Positions 62,727 to 64,000 of a stretch of DNA of 64,000 bases are shown here, piece after piece. This DNA is from Massilia sp. CFBP 13721 (GTDB lineage Bacteria > Pseudomonadota > Gammaproteobacteria > Burkholderiales > Burkholderiaceae_D). The stretch covers positions 124,001 through 188,000 of the forward strand of contig NZ_JACYUY010000011.1 in NCBI RefSeq assembly GCF_014842025.1, given 5' to 3'. Position 1 is the first letter of the stretch. Each line of letters starts with the position of its first letter. The position numbers and the translations under genes are program-made. The notes beneath the pieces were generated by a model. It searched no databases. It was not told the DNA's origin and saw nothing but the letters and a program-made list of their open reading frames with translations.

Positions 62727-63659
62727 TTATGGATAACGCACTGGTTTGCCCTGTTGTTCGGGCAGCGGGATGAATTCGGTCTCGCCCGGCACCTGCGGAA
62801 AGGCGTCGGCCTGCCAGTCGCGCTTGGCCTGTTCGATGCGTTCTTCGGAACTGGCGACGAAGTTCCAGGACAGGAAACGCGGGCCATCCATCGGCTCACC
62901 GCCGAGCAGCATGATGCGCGTCGGCCCCGGTCCGGGCGCGCCCAGCATGACCTCGGCCCCGGGCTTCAGTACCGCCAGCTGGCCCGGCTCGAAGACGCCG
63001 TCGCGGCCCAGGTCGAGCCGGCCTTCGACGATGTAGATCGCCTGTTCCGGGTATTCCGGCGGCATCGCGATGCGCGCGCCAGCCCGCAATGTGACGTCGA
63101 CATAGAACATGTCGGATAGCGTCGCCACCGGCGCGCGCCGGCCCCAGAAGCTGCCGGCCACCACGCGTGCCTCGACGCCCTCGCCTTCGATGAAGGGCAA
63201 GGCGCCGGCCTCGATGTGGGCAAAGGCGGGATCCGTTTCCTCGTGCCGGGTCGGCAGCGCGACCCAGCATTGCAGCCCGAACAAATTCGATTGCCCCTGG
63301 CGCAGCACGCTGTCGGTGCGCTCCGAATGGACGATGCCGCGCCCGGCCGTCATCCAGTTGACTTCACCGGGCCGGATCGCCTGCACGCTGCCCAGGCTGT
63401 CGCGGTGCAGGATCTCGCCATCGAACAGATAGGTGACCGTAGCCAGGCACACATGCGGATGGGGCCGCACGTCGAGGCCACGGCCGGCGTCGAATACATG
63501 CGGGCCCATCTGGTCGAGGAAGACGAAGGGGCCGACCATGCGCCGCTGCCGGCTCGGCAAGGCGCGCCGCACCTGGAAGCCGTCGCCCAGGTCGTGCGTG
63601 GGCGGTACGATCACGATGTCGAGTGCGCCGATGTCGTCATGGCTGTCGGGGTTGTCCAC
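62727..63659 (-). CDS. Pirin family protein
   Basis: 310 residues from GTG 63659, which has AAGGAG upstream. It is a double cupin with the metal site H67 and H69 (RPHPHVCL), H111 and E113 (GIVHSER). Bacterial pirins act as quercetinase-like dioxygenases or as regulators; which applies cannot be told here. It is the most upstream gene of the final minus-strand group, 72 bases before phzF-like. Confidence 0.93.
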   Translation of the reverse strand: MDNPDSHDDIGALDIVIVPPTHDLGDGFQVRRALPSRQRRMVGPFVFLDQMGPHVFDAGRGLDVRPHPHVCLATVTYLFDGEILHRDSLGSVQAIRPGEVNWMTAGRGIVHSERTDSVLRQGQSNLFGLQCWVALPTRHEETDPAFAHIEAGALPFIEGEGVEARVVAGSFWGRRAPVATLSDMFYVDVTLRAGARIAMPPEYPEQAIYIVEGRLDLGRDGVFEPGQLAVLKPGAEVMLGAPGPGPTRIMLLGGEPMDGPRFLSWNFVASSEERIEQAKRDWQADAFPQVPGETEFIPLPEQQGKPVRYP

Positions 63660-63893
63660 GGTGTTCTCCTTGTTTGGTGACCGGTCCAGTCTACGTGGCG
63701 ATACCGTGTTGTGCAAATGCTCACAGGCTGCGGTGCTCAAGCCCGAATTGCCGAGCCATACGACCTGCCGTCGGTTACAATATCGCCATCCATTGGGGAG
63801 TAGCCTACTTGCGGGCATTGACTGCGCCGCGAGTTCCCGTATCAACATACTCGGCGCCATCTATCTCAGCGCGCCGTGGTACGGGCAGCCGCC
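63660..63893. other. Intergenic region upstream of pirin
   Basis: About 230 bases without a convincing gene on either strand. It should hold the pirin promoter. I identified no clear -10/-35 pair. The rest up to the window end is the MITE-like element. Confidence 0.4.
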
Positions 63894-63994
63894 GAGCGTG
63901 TAAAAAAGTCGTCAGGGCAAGGCGCATCGTCGAAGACAGTACGTAGGTACGGCGAGACGATGCAACGCCGCCATGGCGATTTTTTTACATGCTC
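63894..63994. mobile_element. MITE-like 101-base element, copy B
   Basis: Terminal inverted repeats GAGCGTGTAAAAAA (63894-63907) and the complement of GAGCATGTAAAAAA (63981-63994), one mismatch. The same length as copy A at 36244-36344, inverted relative to it, with 86 of 101 positions equal by hand. No target duplication is visible (GCC left, GTC right). It has no coding capacity. Confidence 0.75.
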
Positions 63995-64000
63995 GTCCGG

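Noticed and set aside
63433..63903. Plus-strand open frames near the window end
   Set aside because: They lie antisense to pirin and run into the MITE-like element; no protein features.

Overview
The window reads as chromosomal DNA of a motile, high-GC betaproteobacterium of the Burkholderiales. The best fit is Oxalobacteraceae close to Massilia, Duganella or Janthinobacterium. The reasons are gene orders typical of that group (scpA next to panC; dapC-dapD-pilU-arsC-like-dapE-prmB; flhDC next to motAB and a large che operon), the small DUF3460 protein, several c-di-GMP enzymes and an N-acyl amino acid synthase of the FeeM type. The genus is an inference from content, not from an alignment. 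I see no prophage, plasmid, CRISPR array or intact insertion sequence.

Layout. 1-1030: an array of seven tRNA genes (four Glu-TTC, three Ala-GGC) on the minus strand with its own promoter and terminator; 359 bases of it are an exact tandem duplication. 1056-10063 (minus): gltX, then a biosynthetic pair made of a FAAL/acyl-CoA dehydrogenase/ACP fusion and an alpha-oxoamine synthase, then a membrane GGDEF-GGDEF-EAL protein. 10224-12331 (minus): an RlmN-like radical SAM gene whose reading frame holds an in-frame TAG, coupled to mrp (apbC). 12479-18994 (plus): metG, a FabMG-like protein, DUF3460, scpA, panC and a PilZ/YcgR-like flagellar brake. 19177-31702 (minus): HDOD protein, cheZ, cheY, cheB, cheD, cheR, cheW, cheA, a second CheY, a small CheZ-like protein, motB, motA, a membrane methyltransferase, flhC and flhD. 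This is the motility centre: FlhDC should drive the flagellar genes, CheA/CheW and the two receivers control MotAB-powered flagella, and the PilZ protein links the motor to c-di-GMP. 32300-36214 (plus): kynU, kynA, a small serine hydrolase and an OafA-type acyltransferase. 36498-41931: htpG (minus), a RidA-like protein, a PLP aminotransferase and a REC-PAS-GGDEF protein. 42037-50107 (plus): the succinylase branch of lysine/diaminopimelate synthesis (dapC, dapD, dapE) interleaved with pilU and an ArsC-like gene, then prmB and an ABC-F ATPase. 50291-53380 (minus): a second CheW, a FapA/DUF342 protein and a Q/R-rich secreted protein. 53575-57609 (plus): ompR-envZ, a PLP dehydratase overlapping a RidA gene, and a DUF4124 protein. 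57806-63659 (minus): a large GGDEF-EAL sensor, a FeeM-type acyltransferase, a PhzF-like protein and a pirin.

Dispersed repeats are the most distinctive non-coding signal. Seven intergenic sites carry a REP/BIME-like element built from the units CGCGTGGGC..GCCCACCCTACG in inverted pairs. One of them (36218-36404) is split by a 101-base element with 15-base perfect terminal inverted repeats, flanked by a TAC duplication; a second 101-base copy of the same element lies at 63894-63994. Among the protein-coding regions the FAAL-ACAD-ACP/alpha-oxoamine synthase pair is the best candidate for an undescribed small-molecule or lipid pathway.
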